From Sciurus carolinensis (taxonomy: Eukaryota; Chordata; Mammalia; Rodentia; Sciuridae), in assembly GCF_902686445.1 (NCBI RefSeq), contig NC_062217.1, forward strand, positions 85,989,758-86,053,757: DNA of 64,000 bases, in the 5' to 3' direction. Below the pieces are notes generated by a model, which had not been told where the DNA came from, did not search any database, and was given only the letters and a program-made list of their open reading frames with translations. Numbering within the stretch: position 1 is the stretch's first letter; every line of letters begins with the position of its first letter. Of this stretch, positions 35,361 to 47,509 are shown in pieces. The translations under genes and the position numbers were made by a program.

Positions 35361-35622
35361 TGATTTCTCTGATAAGTGTATGATGATACATAATGGGGGG
35401 AAGGCAAGAATGGAGAAAGGATGGATTGTATAGAGGAAAATGAGGGGTGGGAAGGGGGCAGTGGGGAAGGAAAGATAATAGAATGAGACAAACATCATTA
35501 CCCTATGTACATATATGATTACACAAATGGTGTGACTCTACTTTGTGTACATCCAGAGAAATGAAAATTGTACCCCATTTGTGTACAATGAATCTAAATT
35601 TAAAAAAATAGAAATTAAAAAA
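35361..35622 (+). repeat. Short 5'-truncated L1 3' end inside ORF2 sequence
   Basis: Starts tgatttctctgataagtg, has the G-rich tract, and ends acaatgaatctaaatttaaaaaaatag. The ORF2 reading resumes after it (aagagttggttctttgaaaa). Confidence 0.8.
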
Positions 35623-36229
35623 GTTACATAAAGGATCAATGCATCAAGAGTTGGTTCTTTGAAAAGAGAAACAAGATTGATAAATTCTTAACCAAATTAA
35701 TCAAAAGAAAAAGATCCAAATCAACAAAATTAGAGACAAAAAAGGGGATAGCACCACAGACATTGCTGAAATTCAAAGGATTATTAGGAGCTATTTTGAA
35801 AACTTTTTATTCCTGTAAACTGAGAAATCTAGAAGATAATGATAATTTTTTAGACAAATATGACCAACCCAAACTGAACCCAAAGATTATAGAAAACCTA
35901 AACAGACCAATATCAAACAATAAAATTGAAGCAATAATTAAAAGCCTTCCAACAGAGAAAAGTCTAGGACCCAGGTAGATTCTCAGCTGAGTTCTACTAG
36001 AGCTTTAAGAAAGAACTAATGCCAGTCCTTCTCAAATTATTGAATGAAACAGAAAGAGATGGAAATCTCCCAAATTCATTCTATGAAGCCAGTATCAGCC
36101 TGATAACAAAACCAGATAAAGACACATCAAGGACAGAAAACTACAGACAAATATCCCAGATGAACATAGATGCAAAAATCCTTAATAAAATATTAGCAAG
36201 CAGCATTCAAAAATACTTTAAGAAGATAT

Positions 36230-36389
36230 CAAGGATGGATAAATGGATGAGCAAGGTGGGAATCAGTGTAGTGGAAGAGGGATTGGCAGGGGAGGGAGGG
36301 AGGAACAAGGACTGAAATGGAATGGTTCATGTATGATTTGTCAGAAGGAACCCACCTACTATGTATAACTATAATGCTCTAATAAAAAA
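36230..36389 (+). repeat. Small G-rich insertion, probably another L1-family 3' end
   Basis: A tract ggcaggggagggagggagg is followed by a tail ending ataatgctctaataaaaaaat. It interrupts ORF2 between its SIQKYFKKI and QVGFIPG parts. The layout (G-rich tract, then A-rich end) fits an L1 3' UTR of a different subfamily. Confidence 0.45.
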
Positions 36390-36455
36390 ATGTACACTAT
36401 TATCAAGTTGGTTTCATCCCAGGGATGCAAGACTGGCTCAACATATGCAAATCAA

Positions 36456-37103
36456 TGGTATAGACACTTTTATAATTATTTCATGTGTACTTAAACAGAA
36501 TATGTATTTTTCAGTAAATAGGTACAGGACTCTGTCTATTCAGTAGATCGAAGTCATTGTGTTTTTTATTTCTTCCCTATGTACTTACTGAATTTTTGTA
36601 TATTTACGCTATTGGAAATTGACAGAAGTGTGTTAAAATGTTATGCTATAACAGTGGATTTGTCTGAATCTTCTTTATGATGGCAAGTTTTGCTTTCTAG
36701 ATTTTGTCTTTATGTATAGCATTCTGGGTAATTTTCTTAACTGATATCTGCTAGTTCTTCAGCTATGTTTATTCTTTGCTTAACCTATTTTTTCCTCCAA
36801 TGGCTTTATTTTAATTTCAAGATGTTCTACTTAATGTTTTTTTCCCAATCTGCCTTATCTTTTTGGGCTTGATTCATTTCTTATACTTTTCTTACTCTAT
36901 TAGACTCTCTTGTCTTCAGCTATGTGAAGTTCATTATAATCGGATTCTAATCTTTATTCTCTGTATATGTGGTTTTATGTGTTTTATAATTTTGAGTTGT
37001 AAATTTTTTTCCTTGGGGTTGTTGACTATATGAAACTGAAGAAAGATACGACCTCTTTTAGCAAGCATCCCTCTGGGGTTAGTTTTTTGTTTTATTTGTG
37101 TGT

Positions 37104-37149
<46 letters not shown>

Positions 37150-37507
37150 CTATCAGGCTTATTGTTAGCCTGGAAGAAATTGTTAATTGTTGTGTTGTTC
37201 TGTTGGCTTGGGAGAGTTCAGAACAAGTGTGTAGTTTAACTTGGAACCCCAGACCTGGATGAAATTCAGGCTTATAAATATGTATTCACATTTTAATTTA
37301 CCCTTCCTTTTTCCTAAGACCTTCCTAACTGGAGCCAATACCAGTTTCTCTATATTCATTCTCAGCAAGTAGGCTGTCTTTTTTGTTTAGACTAATCAAC
37401 CAATTCAATGAAAATATAACCTTTTGAAGATCGAGGATTTATTCCAGGGTTCTTGGTTCCAGTTCCTTGAGTCATGTGGCCTGTGGTTTCAGCCCTTTGG
37501 GAAGGCA
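36456..37507. other. Unassigned intron with possible old L1 (minus) and a (TG)n run
   Basis: Bases 36540-37020 look like worn minus-strand L1. A (TG)n microsatellite occupies about 37097-37147. No exon could be supported. Confidence 0.35.
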
Positions 37508-37511
37508 TATG
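37508..37511. repeat. Provirus target-site duplication, left copy
   Basis: TATG next to the left LTR, matched by TATG at 48002-48005. Four bases is the size left by gammaretroviral integrases. Confidence 0.8.
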
Positions 37512-38013
37512 TCATGTAAGACAGAAGTTGCTGGACACATGAGGAATTTTCAGGAAGCAGGCTTACTGACTGCAGTGTTCAGAGGGGCTGTCACCTAAAA
37601 GACTCTCTGGACCTCGAGTCTGGAAATTTCTGGAACTTTATGGAGGGTGGGGAACTTGGAGGTTTACATTTTTTGTAGCAGTCTACATAGAAGTATTTTT
37701 TTCCCTCGAGTTCACAGAAAGTGCTTTTTGTCTCATTTTTTAGATTAGTCAAAGGGTTTACAACAAAAACAGAAATGATGTCATGTGACATCATCAAGTC
37801 TGCAGTCAAACTTAGATTTTGCAAGACATAGTAACCTAGCCTCACAAGGAATAGGAAATCCTATCCCATATTGAGTTTTTTTGTAGAAATTTTTACTTAT
37901 ATTGTGTTATAAACTTTCTGACAAGAAGAGGAACTTATATGTTACAAATGTGTTGGGAGTTTCTGCTTAATTATGGTGAGGGTCTTCTGGGTGGGGGCCT
38001 CTGGACTGCTTCA
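37512..38013 (-). repeat. Proviral 3' LTR
   Basis: About 500 bp, starting TGAAGCAGTCC on the minus strand. In one gap-free 100-bp stretch beginning aggaattttcagg (right LTR: aggaatttgcagg) it differs from the 5' LTR at 9 sites by my count. Its outer end reads TGA rather than the expected TCA. Confidence 0.92.
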
Positions 38014-38023
38014 TTCCCCACTT
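38014..38023 (-). promoter_or_regulatory. Polypurine tract
   Basis: AAGTGGGGAA on the minus strand directly abuts the start of the 3' LTR, the place where plus-strand DNA synthesis is primed in retroviruses. Confidence 0.75.
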
Positions 38024-38213
38024 GATGATCTTTATTTATTTATTTAAATTAAAGATCATCATCATCTTCTTGGCTTAAAGCTTTATATAATGCCATAAGC
38101 TATGTTCTTTATTTTAACGGCTGTTTCTATAGTAGACCCAATTGTTCTACTGTAAAGGGGAGCCAAATGTGGAAGCAATAAACAGGTTAATAGCATAATA
38201 CCTATTATGCCAA

Positions 38214-38964
38214 TTAAACTTTTGAATCTACCAAGAGGTCAAAGGCTGTAGCAGTTTGATTGGTAATAATTTCCAGCTCAGTTTTTAAGTGAATAATCCA
38301 GTTTAGCATATAAATGAAACCAATTGCCATTCTGTGCCCAGATAGCAGGATCCTAAGTGGCAATAATCTTCTGGGGTGGCAGTCATCTTTACCCCAAGTT
38401 TGTTGACCTCCTAGATTAAGTCCTTTCCCAATGAATCTCTTTGATCTTGTCCCTAGATCCTCATAAAAGGGGATCACTAGGTCTTTTCTAGAAACAAATA
38501 GCCATTCAATTATAGTATCTCTCTGGTGTGGCAGGTCCTAAATATATGTGTGTGTGTACATATATATATACATATATATACTTTTTAAAAATCATTCCCT
38601 AATTATAATAGATTGACTTGACATATAATACACATGATTTTCATTGTTGGGGCAGGAATGGGATAGAGCCCACCTAAGATTATCAGAGGGACCCAAACTA
38701 AGTGATAAACCAACCTTTTGGTTAAACAGTGTAAGTTAACAAAGCCAAACTAATAGCATAAACAAACCCTAGGAAACCTATATAAGCAAGGTAAAAAAGT
38801 ATAAATGAAATTTTGTTACAAAGAATCCAGTCAGTAGGAGTTACTGTTATCAAACCTGTAGCAAAAAACAAACAACAACAAAACAAACAAACAAAAAAAC
38901 CCCAGAGAACTATACATATGGCTAGAAGTAAGGGGTGCAAATGCATTACAGTATAAGAGTCCAT
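38214..38964 (-). pseudogene. Retroviral env remnant
   Basis: The block 38477-38214 (87 codons) contains a heptad-like stretch with LEIITNQTATAFDLL, typical of the retroviral transmembrane subunit. The block 38964-38722 is hydrophobic and could be leader or membrane-anchor sequence. The whole env space is only about 1 kb, so most of the surface subunit is missing. Non-functional. Confidence 0.6.
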
Positions 38965-39109
38965 TTGTTGTGGTGCTAAGTTTATCTTCTGAAGCAGGAC
39001 TGTTGTTTCCTCAAGCTTCAGCTGTGTGTAGTCAAGTCAGCTTCCAGAGTGACTACAGCAGATCTGTTGTCCTGATCCTCAAGGTTCTCTGGTGTTTCTT
39101 TTCGCTGGA

Positions 39110-40368
39110 TGGTCAGCTTAAGGGACACAGCGGTCTGGAGTGCATTCCCAATCCACTGCTGTGTGCTTGACCCTGGTTAACGAGTCTAGGGGCCCATCTT
39201 TAACTTCTGCTACAGTTGGAGTAGATAAAATAACAGTGAGAGGATCCTTCCAAAGAGGTTTCAAGGGTTGAATATTCCATTCTTTGATCCAGATTGCATC
39301 TCCAAGCTGGAAGTGCAACTGTGGCCAAACTTACAAACTAACTGGCAGCTTTTCCTTGACCCATTGGATGAGACTCTGTAAGGTTTTCCCTAAAGCCTGA
39401 AGCTGTTGTCTCAATGTTAATTCTCCTGTTTCCTTTAACTCTCCCTGTGATCCCCTGATAAGTGGGGGAGGCCTCCCATACATTATCTCATAAGGAGAGA
39501 ATCTAGTCCTCTTAGTGGGAGTGGGTATAATCCTTAATAGTGACATAGGGAGGAGTTCATCCCAATGCAGGTGTATTTCCTGACACAGTTTACCTAAATG
39601 AGCCTTTAAAGTCTTATTCATCATTTCTTCTTTATCATAACTCTGTGGCCTATAGGTAGTATATAACTTTCATCTGATATTTAAACTCTTGGCCAATAAT
39701 CATATCATTTCTGCCACAAAAATCGACCTGTTGTTTGAGCCAATGGTTATTGGGACACCAAATCTGGGAATAATTTTCTGGAGGAACATCCTGGCTACCT
39801 CTTGAGCCTTTTCAGTGAAGGTTGGAAAGACTTCCCTCTAGCCAGAATAAGAGACAAGAAACCCAAAAGGTATTTATATCCCTATGAGCATGGTAGTTCA
39901 GTAAAGATTTACTCTAAGTTTCTCAAAAGGTGTTTCTCCTTTAGTTTGGATTCCTGGTGGAAGCCTTGACCCCTGGCATGGGTTGTTATGAGCACAAGTT
40001 TTGCACTGTTCGCAGATCACCTGGGAAATTCCTGTGAGCCAGGAGACTTAGAAATGCTGACTCAGAATAGTCCCAAGTGCCGTTTGGCTGATGTGTGCTC
40101 CCCTGTGAAGCTGTCTGATGAAGGCAGGGCTAGTGTCTCAGGGATACCTATTTGGCTTCAGAAAATCTCCACCATCCTGCTCTGTTTGTTCAGAAGCTGC
40201 AAATTTTGTTTCTCAGTCTGCTCTTCAGTTACACTGAGCAACCAGTGTTCCCCTTTTGGTGGCCCTGGCAATGCATAATGGCGACTTTTCCCATACTACA
40301 GCTAGAAGATTACGAAGTTCCTGTCCATATTTTGTGCCTTTTCCTCCTGAGTTAATTAGCCCCTTTTC
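39110..40368 (-). pseudogene. Proviral pol, integrase part
   Basis: The block 39624-39331 carries the end of the integrase core with the motif FSPYEIMYGRPPPL, hallmark of gamma-type integrases. 39318-39118 is the C-terminal domain (FQLGDAIWIKEWN). Upstream, a CEQCKTC zinc-type pair lies near 40000. Several stops and frame changes interrupt it. Confidence 0.8.
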
Positions 40369-40374
40369 TTCATT

Positions 40375-43300
40375 AAAAAAAAAAAAGCCTGCACTTCAGA
40401 ATATTTTCACCAAAGTATTTTATGAAGATGAAAGGAAAAAAAAAGTGAAAACCAGTGAAGGGAGGAAATACACTAAAGGAGTAGTCACTGAAAGGAGAAA
40501 CCAATTCCAATAAAAAAGAAAAACCCTAGAAATAAACCAAAATGACTGGGAACACAAATCATATCTTAATAATATCCTTGAACATTAATGGCCTAAACTC
40601 AAGAATCAAAGACATAGACTAGTAGATTGGATTAAAAAACAAAACCCAACTATATGCTGTCTCCATGAGACTCACCTCATAGGCAAAGACATCACAGGCT
40701 AAAGGTGAAAGGATGGGAAAAAACATGGATTGTGTTTACACAATCAAGAGGGGTTTCTATTCTAACATCAGATAAAGTGGACTTTAAGCCAAAGGTAAGT
40801 CAGAAGGGACAAAGAAGGCCATTTGATACTGCTTGAGGGAATTCTACAGCAACAAGACATAACAAATAAATATTTATGCCCCAAACAATGGGGCATCTAC
40901 GTACATCAAACAAACCCTTCTCAACTTCAAGAATCAAATAGACCACAACACAATAATACTGGGTGACTTTAACACACCTCTCTTACTACTGGATAGATCT
41001 TCCAAACAAAAACTAACAAAGAAACTATAGAACTAAATAATACAATCCATAATTTAGACTTACCAGACATATATAGAATATTTCATCCATCATTGAGCAA
41101 ATGCACTTTTTCTCAGCAGCACCTGGATCATTCTCTAAAATAGACCAAATCTTATGGCATAAAGCAATTCTTAGAAAATACAAAAAAAAAAAAAATAGAG
41201 ATAATACCCTGCATCCTATCAGATCATAATGGAATGCAATTAGAAATCAATGACAGAATAAAAAATAGAAGCTACTCTAACACCCGGAGATGCAATAATA
41301 CACTATTGAATGATGAATGGATAACAGAAGAAATCAGGGATGAAATAAAAAAATACTTAGAGGTAAATGAGAATAGTGATATAACATATCAAAATCTCTT
41401 GGACACCATGAAGACAGTGCTAAGAGGAAAGTTCATTGCATTGAGTTCATTCATTAAAAGAATAGAAAGTCAATGAATAAAAGACCTAACATTATATCTC
41501 AAAGCCCTAGAAAAAGAAAAAGAAAACAACACCAAAAGTAGCAGAAGACAGGAAATAATTAAAATCAGAGCTGAAACCAATGAAATGGAAACAAAAGAAA
41601 CAATTCAAAAAATTGACAAACAAAAAATTGGTTCTTTGAAAAAATAAATAAAGTTAATAAACCCTTAGCCATGCTAATGATGAGAAAGAGAGAGAAAACT
41701 CTGATTACCAAAATTCATGATGAAAAGGGAAATATCACAATAGACCCTATTGAAATACAGAAGATAATTAGAAACTGTTTTGAAAATTTATACTCCAATA
41801 AAATAGAAAATCTCAAAGACTTTGGCAAATTTCTAGAGACATATGACCTAACCAAACTGAACCAGGAGGACATAAACAATTTAAATCGATCAATTTCAAG
41901 CAATGAAATAGAAGATGCCATCAAAGCCTACCAACCAAGAAAAGCCCAGGACCGGACAGATTCTCAGCCAAGTTCTACAAGACCTTCAAAGAAGAATTAA
42001 CACCAATACTCCTCAAATTTTTCCATGAAATAGAATAGGAGGGAACCCTTCCAAACTTGGTCTATGAAGCTGGTATCACCCTGATACCAAAACCAAAGAC
42101 ACATCAAGGAAGTAAAACTTCAGGCCAATATTCCTGATGAACATAGATGCAAAAATTCTTAACAAAATTGAAGAAGACCTTAGAACATGGAAAGATTTCC
42201 CATGCTCTTGGATAGGCAGAATTAATATTGTCAAAATGGCCATACTACCAAAGGCATTATATAGATTTAATGCAATTCCTATTAAAATTCCAATAACATT
42301 CTTCATAGAACTAGAAAAAACTATCTTGAAATTCATTTAGAAAAATAAGAGACTCAGAATAGCCACAGCAATCCTTAGCAAGAAGAGTGAAGTAGGAGGC
42401 ATTACATTACCAGAACTTAAACTACACTACAGAGCCATAGTAACAAAAATGGCATGGTATTGGCACCAAAATAGACATATAGACAAATGGTACAGAATTG
42501 AAGACACAGAGACAAACCCACATAAATACAGTTATCTCATATTAGACAAAGGCACCAAAAACATACAATGGAGAAAAGATAGTGTCTTCAACAATGGTAT
42601 TAGGAAAACTAGAAATCCATGTATAGTAAAATGAAATTAAACCCCTATCCCTCACCCTGCACAGAAATCAATGTGAAATAGATCAAAAACTTAGACACTA
42701 GAACAGAGATCCTGTGCCTAATAGAAGAAAAAGTAGGCCCAAACTTAATCATGTTGGCTTAGGACCTGATTTCCTGAACAAGACTCTTAAAACACAAGAA
42801 ATAAAATCAAGAATCAATAAATGGAATGGATTCAAACTAAAAAGCTTCTTCTCAGCAAAGGAAACCATCAATAATGTGAAGAGAGAGCCTAAAGAATGGG
42901 AGAAAATATTTACCACATGCACCTCAGATAAAGCACTAATCTCCAGGATATATAAAGAACTCAAAAACCCCAAATATCCCAAACAATAAGTGAGCTAAGG
43001 AACTGAACAGACACTTCACAGAAGAAGAAATACAATTGATAAACATATGAAAAATGTTCATCATCTCTTGCAATTAGAGAAATACAAATCAAAACTGCTC
43101 TAAGATTTCATCTCTCTCCAATCAGAATGGCAGTTATCAAGGATACAAGCAATAACAAGTGTTGGTGAGGATGTGGGGGGAAAAGGCACAATCATACATT
43201 GCTTGTGGGACTGCAAATCAGTGTAACCACTATAGAAAGCAGTGGGAGATTCCTCAGCAAACTTGGAATGGAACCACCATTTTACCCAGTCATTCCACTC

Positions 43301-43858
43301 CTCGGTTTATTCCCAAAGGACTTAAAGTCATCATACTACAGTGGTGCAGCCATATCATTATAGCAGCTCAATTCGCAATAGCTAAACTATGGAACCAACC
43401 TAGGTACTCCTCAATACTTGAATGGATAAAGAAACTGTGTCATATATACACAATGGAATATTGCTCAGCTTTAAAGAAGATTGAAATTATGGCATTTGCC
43501 AATAAATGGATGGAGCTGGAGAATATCATGCTAAGCAAAATAAGCCAATCCCAAAGAACCAAAGGCTGAATGTTTTCTCTGATATGCGGATGCTAATTCA
43601 CATAAAGTGGTTGGGGGAGAATAGAGATACTTGGACCAGACAAAGGGGAGTGAAGGGAGGGGAAGGGGCATGGCGTTAGAGATGATAGTAGAATGAATCA
43701 GATGTTATTACCCTACGTGCACATATGATTACATGACCTGTGTAACTCTACATCATGTACGACCAGACGAATGAGAAGTTATACTCCATCATTTATGTAT
43801 GATGTGTCAAAATGCATTCTACTGTCATGTTTAACTAATTAGAACAAATGAAAAAAAA
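40375..43858 (+). mobile_element. 5'-truncated L1 inserted in the proviral pol
   Basis: It begins in the last part of ORF1 (PALQNIFTKVFYEDER), continues into ORF2 (ATG at 40542, ITGNTNH-type start) and ends with 3' UTR and a short poly(A) at about 43850-43858. Near-identical flanks CTTTTCTTCA (40363-40372) and CTTATCTTCA (43861-43870) look like the target duplication. ORF2 holds the endonuclease SDHNG motif near 41220 and the C-terminal domain. The reverse-transcriptase core with FADD is missing because of a deletion near 42168, and stops and frameshifts are frequent. Confidence 0.85.
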
Positions 43859-43870
43859 CTCTTATCTTCA

Positions 43871-44905
43871 AAAAACTGCTTTCACCTGTGAAGTACTTGA
43901 CATCAGGGTCCTTGAGGAGCTTTGGGTCTGTCAGGTCTGGTCTGCTGGAGAACCTTTTATCTATGACCTCAATGCAGTTGTGCTCAGGTTGCCCAGTCCT
44001 GAGGGGCGGCAGAGTTCCTGGGTCTAGAGTCCAAATGACTTCAATGTGGACCTGTGGATTTTCACATAACATGCCCTCATATCTGACCATCCTCACATTG
44101 GTCAGCCAGTATTGTCCTTTGTACTCCAACAGTGCCAGTACAGAATGCCAGTTCCTATCCCATAGGCAGCTTGTCAGCCTCAAACACCAGAAGGGCTGTG
44201 GCCACAAGGGCCCATAGACAAGGTGGCCAGCCTTGAATCACAGAGTCTAGCTGTTTAGAAAGACAGGCCACTGGACAGTGCGTTTGTGTTAGGACTCCTA
44301 TAGCTATTCCAGGCCATGCATGGACACACAGAGAGAAAGGTTTTGTGAGGTCAGGGAGTCCTAGTCCAGGTACACTGGTGAGTGCTTGTTTAATGTCCTT
44401 AAAGGCTGTTATGTTGTGTTGGTCCTCACATCAGTGGATCCTGTTTTCCCATCTTTGTGGCCTCATGGAGGGGTTTGGCCATAACTGAAAAGTTAGGGAT
44501 CCATATACAGCAGAATCTGGCAGCACCAGGAAATCTCAGATCTGGCGGTGGGTAAAAGGGACTGGGATTGAACAGACTGCCTGTTTCCTCTTGGGGACCA
44601 GCTGTCATTGTCTCTGAGTCAGATAGAAACTGAAGTACTTGACTTTTTCTTGACAGATTTGGGCTTTTTTCTTTGAGATTTTATAGTCAGTTTCACACAG
44701 GAGAACAAGAAGCAGTTGTATCCCCTTTATGCAGTTTTCTCTGGTTGCTCTGGTCAGCAACAGATCCTCTACATATTGGAGCAATGTACATCCATATCTG
44801 GGGACAGTATCCTTGTCATTTTGCAGGAAAGGCTTTCAAATTAGAAGCTAACGCTGTCCTGAAGATGGTTGGTGAGTTTTTGAAGCCCCTTGGCAGCCTG
44901 GTTCA
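43871..44905 (-). pseudogene. Proviral pol, reverse transcriptase / RNase H part
   Basis: The active-site loop reads YVED at 44764-44775, where retroviruses have YVDD. A GFKNSPT-type motif lies just before it in another frame. The RNase H start is in the block 44207-43839. The expected acidic residue after the YT/FT step is lost (FTGESS). The pol reading then jumps across the inserted L1 to 40368. Protease and the front part of the polymerase are not found. Confidence 0.8.
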
Positions 44906-44928
44906 GGTCGATTGACCTTCAGTTGGAG

Positions 44929-44970
44929 GCATTCTTTCTTCCAGTGGCCCTCTACATGGCAGTAGGCACA
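44929..44970 (-). other. CCHC zinc knuckle of proviral nucleocapsid
   Basis: CAYCHVEGHWKKEC, the CX2CX4HX4C RNA-binding motif, is complete. An ID SINE sits directly beside it. Confidence 0.9.
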
Positions 44971-44980
44971 TCAACTTAGT

Positions 44981-45080
44981 TTTTTTTTTTTTTTTTTTTT
45001 TTTTTGTGGTGCTGGGGATTAAAGCCAGGGCCTTGTACTTGTGAGGTAAGCACTCTATCAGCTGAGCTATCTCCCCAGCC
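44981..45080 (-). repeat. ID SINE inserted in proviral gag
   Basis: Reversed ID sequence with a long T run. Exact target duplication TCAACTTAGTTTT at 44971-44983 and 45082-45094. Confidence 0.92.
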
Positions 45081-45164
45081 CTCAACTTAGTTTTATCCTT
45101 GTCCTGGATAAGGTGGTCCTTCCATTCAGACCTTCCTTTGGCCCTGTTTTTTCTTTTAAACATT

Positions 45165-45276
45165 TTTAACCATTTATTTATTTATTTATTTATTTTTATG
45201 TGGAGCTGAGGCTCAAACCCAGGGTCTCACACATGGTAGGCAAGTGCTCTACCACTGAGCCACAACCCTGGCCCCT
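45165..45276 (-). repeat. ID SINE inserted in proviral gag
   Basis: Tail side (ttta)n at 45173-45196, then reversed ID head (ggctcaaacccagggtctcacacatggtaggcaagtgctctaccactgagcc). Confidence 0.88.
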
Positions 45277-46650
45277 TGGCTCTGATTTTGATATTTGTTT
45301 TGACTTTGTTCTGGCAGGACCCCCTCCTCTCCTTTGGGTGACCTCTGAGTTTGTGGTGAGGGAAGCTGCAAGGAGACCCGTCTTCTTCTTTTTTTGGTCT
45401 GCCTCCCATTGAGACTCTTGGTCTCGGTTGATGAAGAATGCAGTGGTCACTTCAATTAGCTCGTTGGCGTTCTTTTCAGCAAACTCCAGCAGAGTTTTTG
45501 GAGTTTTCAGTGAATGTCTATCTGGGTTTGTCTCATAGAGGCTGTGTTGATCATTTTCTTATTATCTGGTACCTCAGGATCAAAAGGAGTGAAGAGTGGG
45601 AAGTCTCACACAGTCATTTGTAGAATTGGCTGGGGCTTTCATCAGGCTTTTGGACTACTTCTGATATCTCATTCATGTTTAAGGTTCTCTATTCCCCCTT
45701 CTTTTAGGCTGCCTGTGAGGGCCTCTTGATATCTTTTTATCTTTAGGTGGTCTTCCTCTTTGTTGGGGTCCCACTCTGAGTCTGTGTTGGGAAACTGGGT
45801 CTGGGCATAGACTTGAATGTTGCCTTGTGTGTCTAGAGCATGTTCCTCTAGCCATTTTAAAGTTGTTCAGGCCACCTGTCTGCATTCCTCTATCAACCCA
45901 GATATGCTGGTAGGTCTGGATAGTGGATTGCATTAGATCAATCATGGCCCAGGGCTTCTCTATGTAGGAGTGAGTGTAATTTTTCCAATTCAAGAGACCA
46001 GGTGGTGAAAGGTTCACACATAAAAATCCATTGTCGCCCTCAGATGGTTCCCTTCTGGTCAACATAAGCAGGTCCTCTAGTCTTTTGTAGGGGCATCTGG
46101 AGAGCCCTCATCTGGATTATGCCTCTGGTCTTGGGACACGTTTTTTTAGTCTTGCGGGTTGGAGGAATCTTTGGCTCTGGGAAAGCCTCTGGCACTAAGG
46201 ACGTCAAGGAGGAAGAAATAGCTGGTATCAAGGAGACACCATCTGCTGCCTATGGGGACAAGGGGGCTGAGGGGACAGCCTATTGTCTCAGTGATCTTGG
46301 CAAAGTTGGGCAGAGTGGCATGTAAGGTGGTAGGTTCTTTCTGGCTCACAGGGAAAACTGGTTTCCTTTCTGTCCTTTCTTTGTCAGGCTTCTCTGTTTA
46401 GTTCCCTTTAGTTGGGTGTTAGAGGCTACTATAGCCTGAGGTAACATCAACTTGGACTGTCCTTCCAGACAGGCTGTCAGCCAAGGGGGCTGTTTCTGTA
46501 CTATCTTTTGCCTGTAATCAATATAAGAGGATTGGTCTGGGGGTCCAGGGGTCCTGACAGCTTTTAAAAGAACCTCACCAATAACACTTCTGTCTAAAGA
46601 TCTTTCTGGTAGCCATCCCATATCAAAGTTTGGCCATTCTAATTTGCAGA

Positions 46651-47489
46651 GTATATAAACTTTGTGGAGTGAGTTTCACCCCATAGTTACTGTTAACACC
46701 TTCCTTAAAATTTTCTAACATCCATTTCAAAGGACTTGTTTTACTTTGTGTGCCTCCCATGTTCCATCCTGCATTGTTAGGACAAGACTCACTTTGTTTG
46801 TCTCCAGTTGCTCCCCTCTCAGGAACTTAGGGTCCTCTTAGCTTTGCGGATGGGTATCAACCCCCGACCAGGAGTTTCCACCTAGATATTGGTTGGTGGA
46901 ATTCTGCCTTAGACTGAGGTACCACGGAACTGCAGATCAGGACTCTGCACTCTCTTTGGCTCTTGGGCTGGGTTGGAACCCTTCCACTGTTTGTCTCACT
47001 CACAGATTTTCACACAGACACAGTCAGAGCAAAATTCCTATATTGCCCAAATCTCCAAAATCCCAAAACCAAGGAAGGCCCTCAAATTCCTCTCTGCTCA
47101 CTGACCCTGAACAGTGACTACTCAGGTGACTCCCCAGATCCTTTTCAGCCCTAGCTCCTTTTTGGAGGTTACTCAGGGACCCTCAGAGGTTGATCAAGCC
47201 TCTCTTCCACCTGTTTAGGCCTCTATGGCGAAGTCAGGTGGGATACCATTAATGGACCAGGGTTCTACCTGTTCAGTTGGACTGTGCTCCAAGTCCTCTA
47301 GTCCTAGTTCCTGTGCCTTGTGAGTTCCTTTGTACTTCAGGGCAGCCATTCTGGGGCACTGGGTGAGTCACCTCCCCTACATGCAAAGAGTCACCTGTGG
47401 TGCACCAAGGAGATGAGTTGTCCTCAAATGTCCAGAGGAAGCCAGATCCCAGAGACAAGAAAGGCAGAAAAGCCATCTTCATTTCCACT
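46651..47489 (-). other. Proviral leader between primer site and gag
   Basis: No gene is recognised here. Retroviral order predicts splice donor and packaging signal in this region, but I cannot point to them. Confidence 0.5.
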
Positions 47490-47507
47490 CTCCCATCTGG
47501 GTCACCA
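47490..47507 (-). promoter_or_regulatory. Primer-binding site, tRNA-Trp-like
   Basis: TGGTGACCCAGATGGGAG lies two bases from the 5' LTR end. Nine leading bases equal the tRNA-Trp complement. Confidence 0.7.
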
Positions 47508-47509
47508 AA

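Larger units (their letters stand above)
34977..36455 (+). repeat. L1 ORF2 segment, inverted relative to its left neighbour
   Basis: Plus-strand ORF2 from the endonuclease end (cttatctgatcataatgggatg) through the linker to the reverse transcriptase (ggtttcatcccagggatgcaagactggctcaac). It is interrupted by two small insertions (35361-35622 and about 36230-36389). Open blocks at 35763-35978 and 36019-36315 are remnants of ORF2. Confidence 0.8.
44921..46650 (-). pseudogene. Proviral gag
   Basis: Open blocks 46621-46346, 46349-46146 with 46231-46040, and 46065-45679 are pieces of gag in changing frames. The last includes LLNWKNYTHSYIEKPW, the capsid N-terminal region of gamma-type Gag. The nucleocapsid knuckle lies near 44950. 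Two ID SINEs interrupt the 3' part. Matrix cannot be recognised with confidence. Confidence 0.75.
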
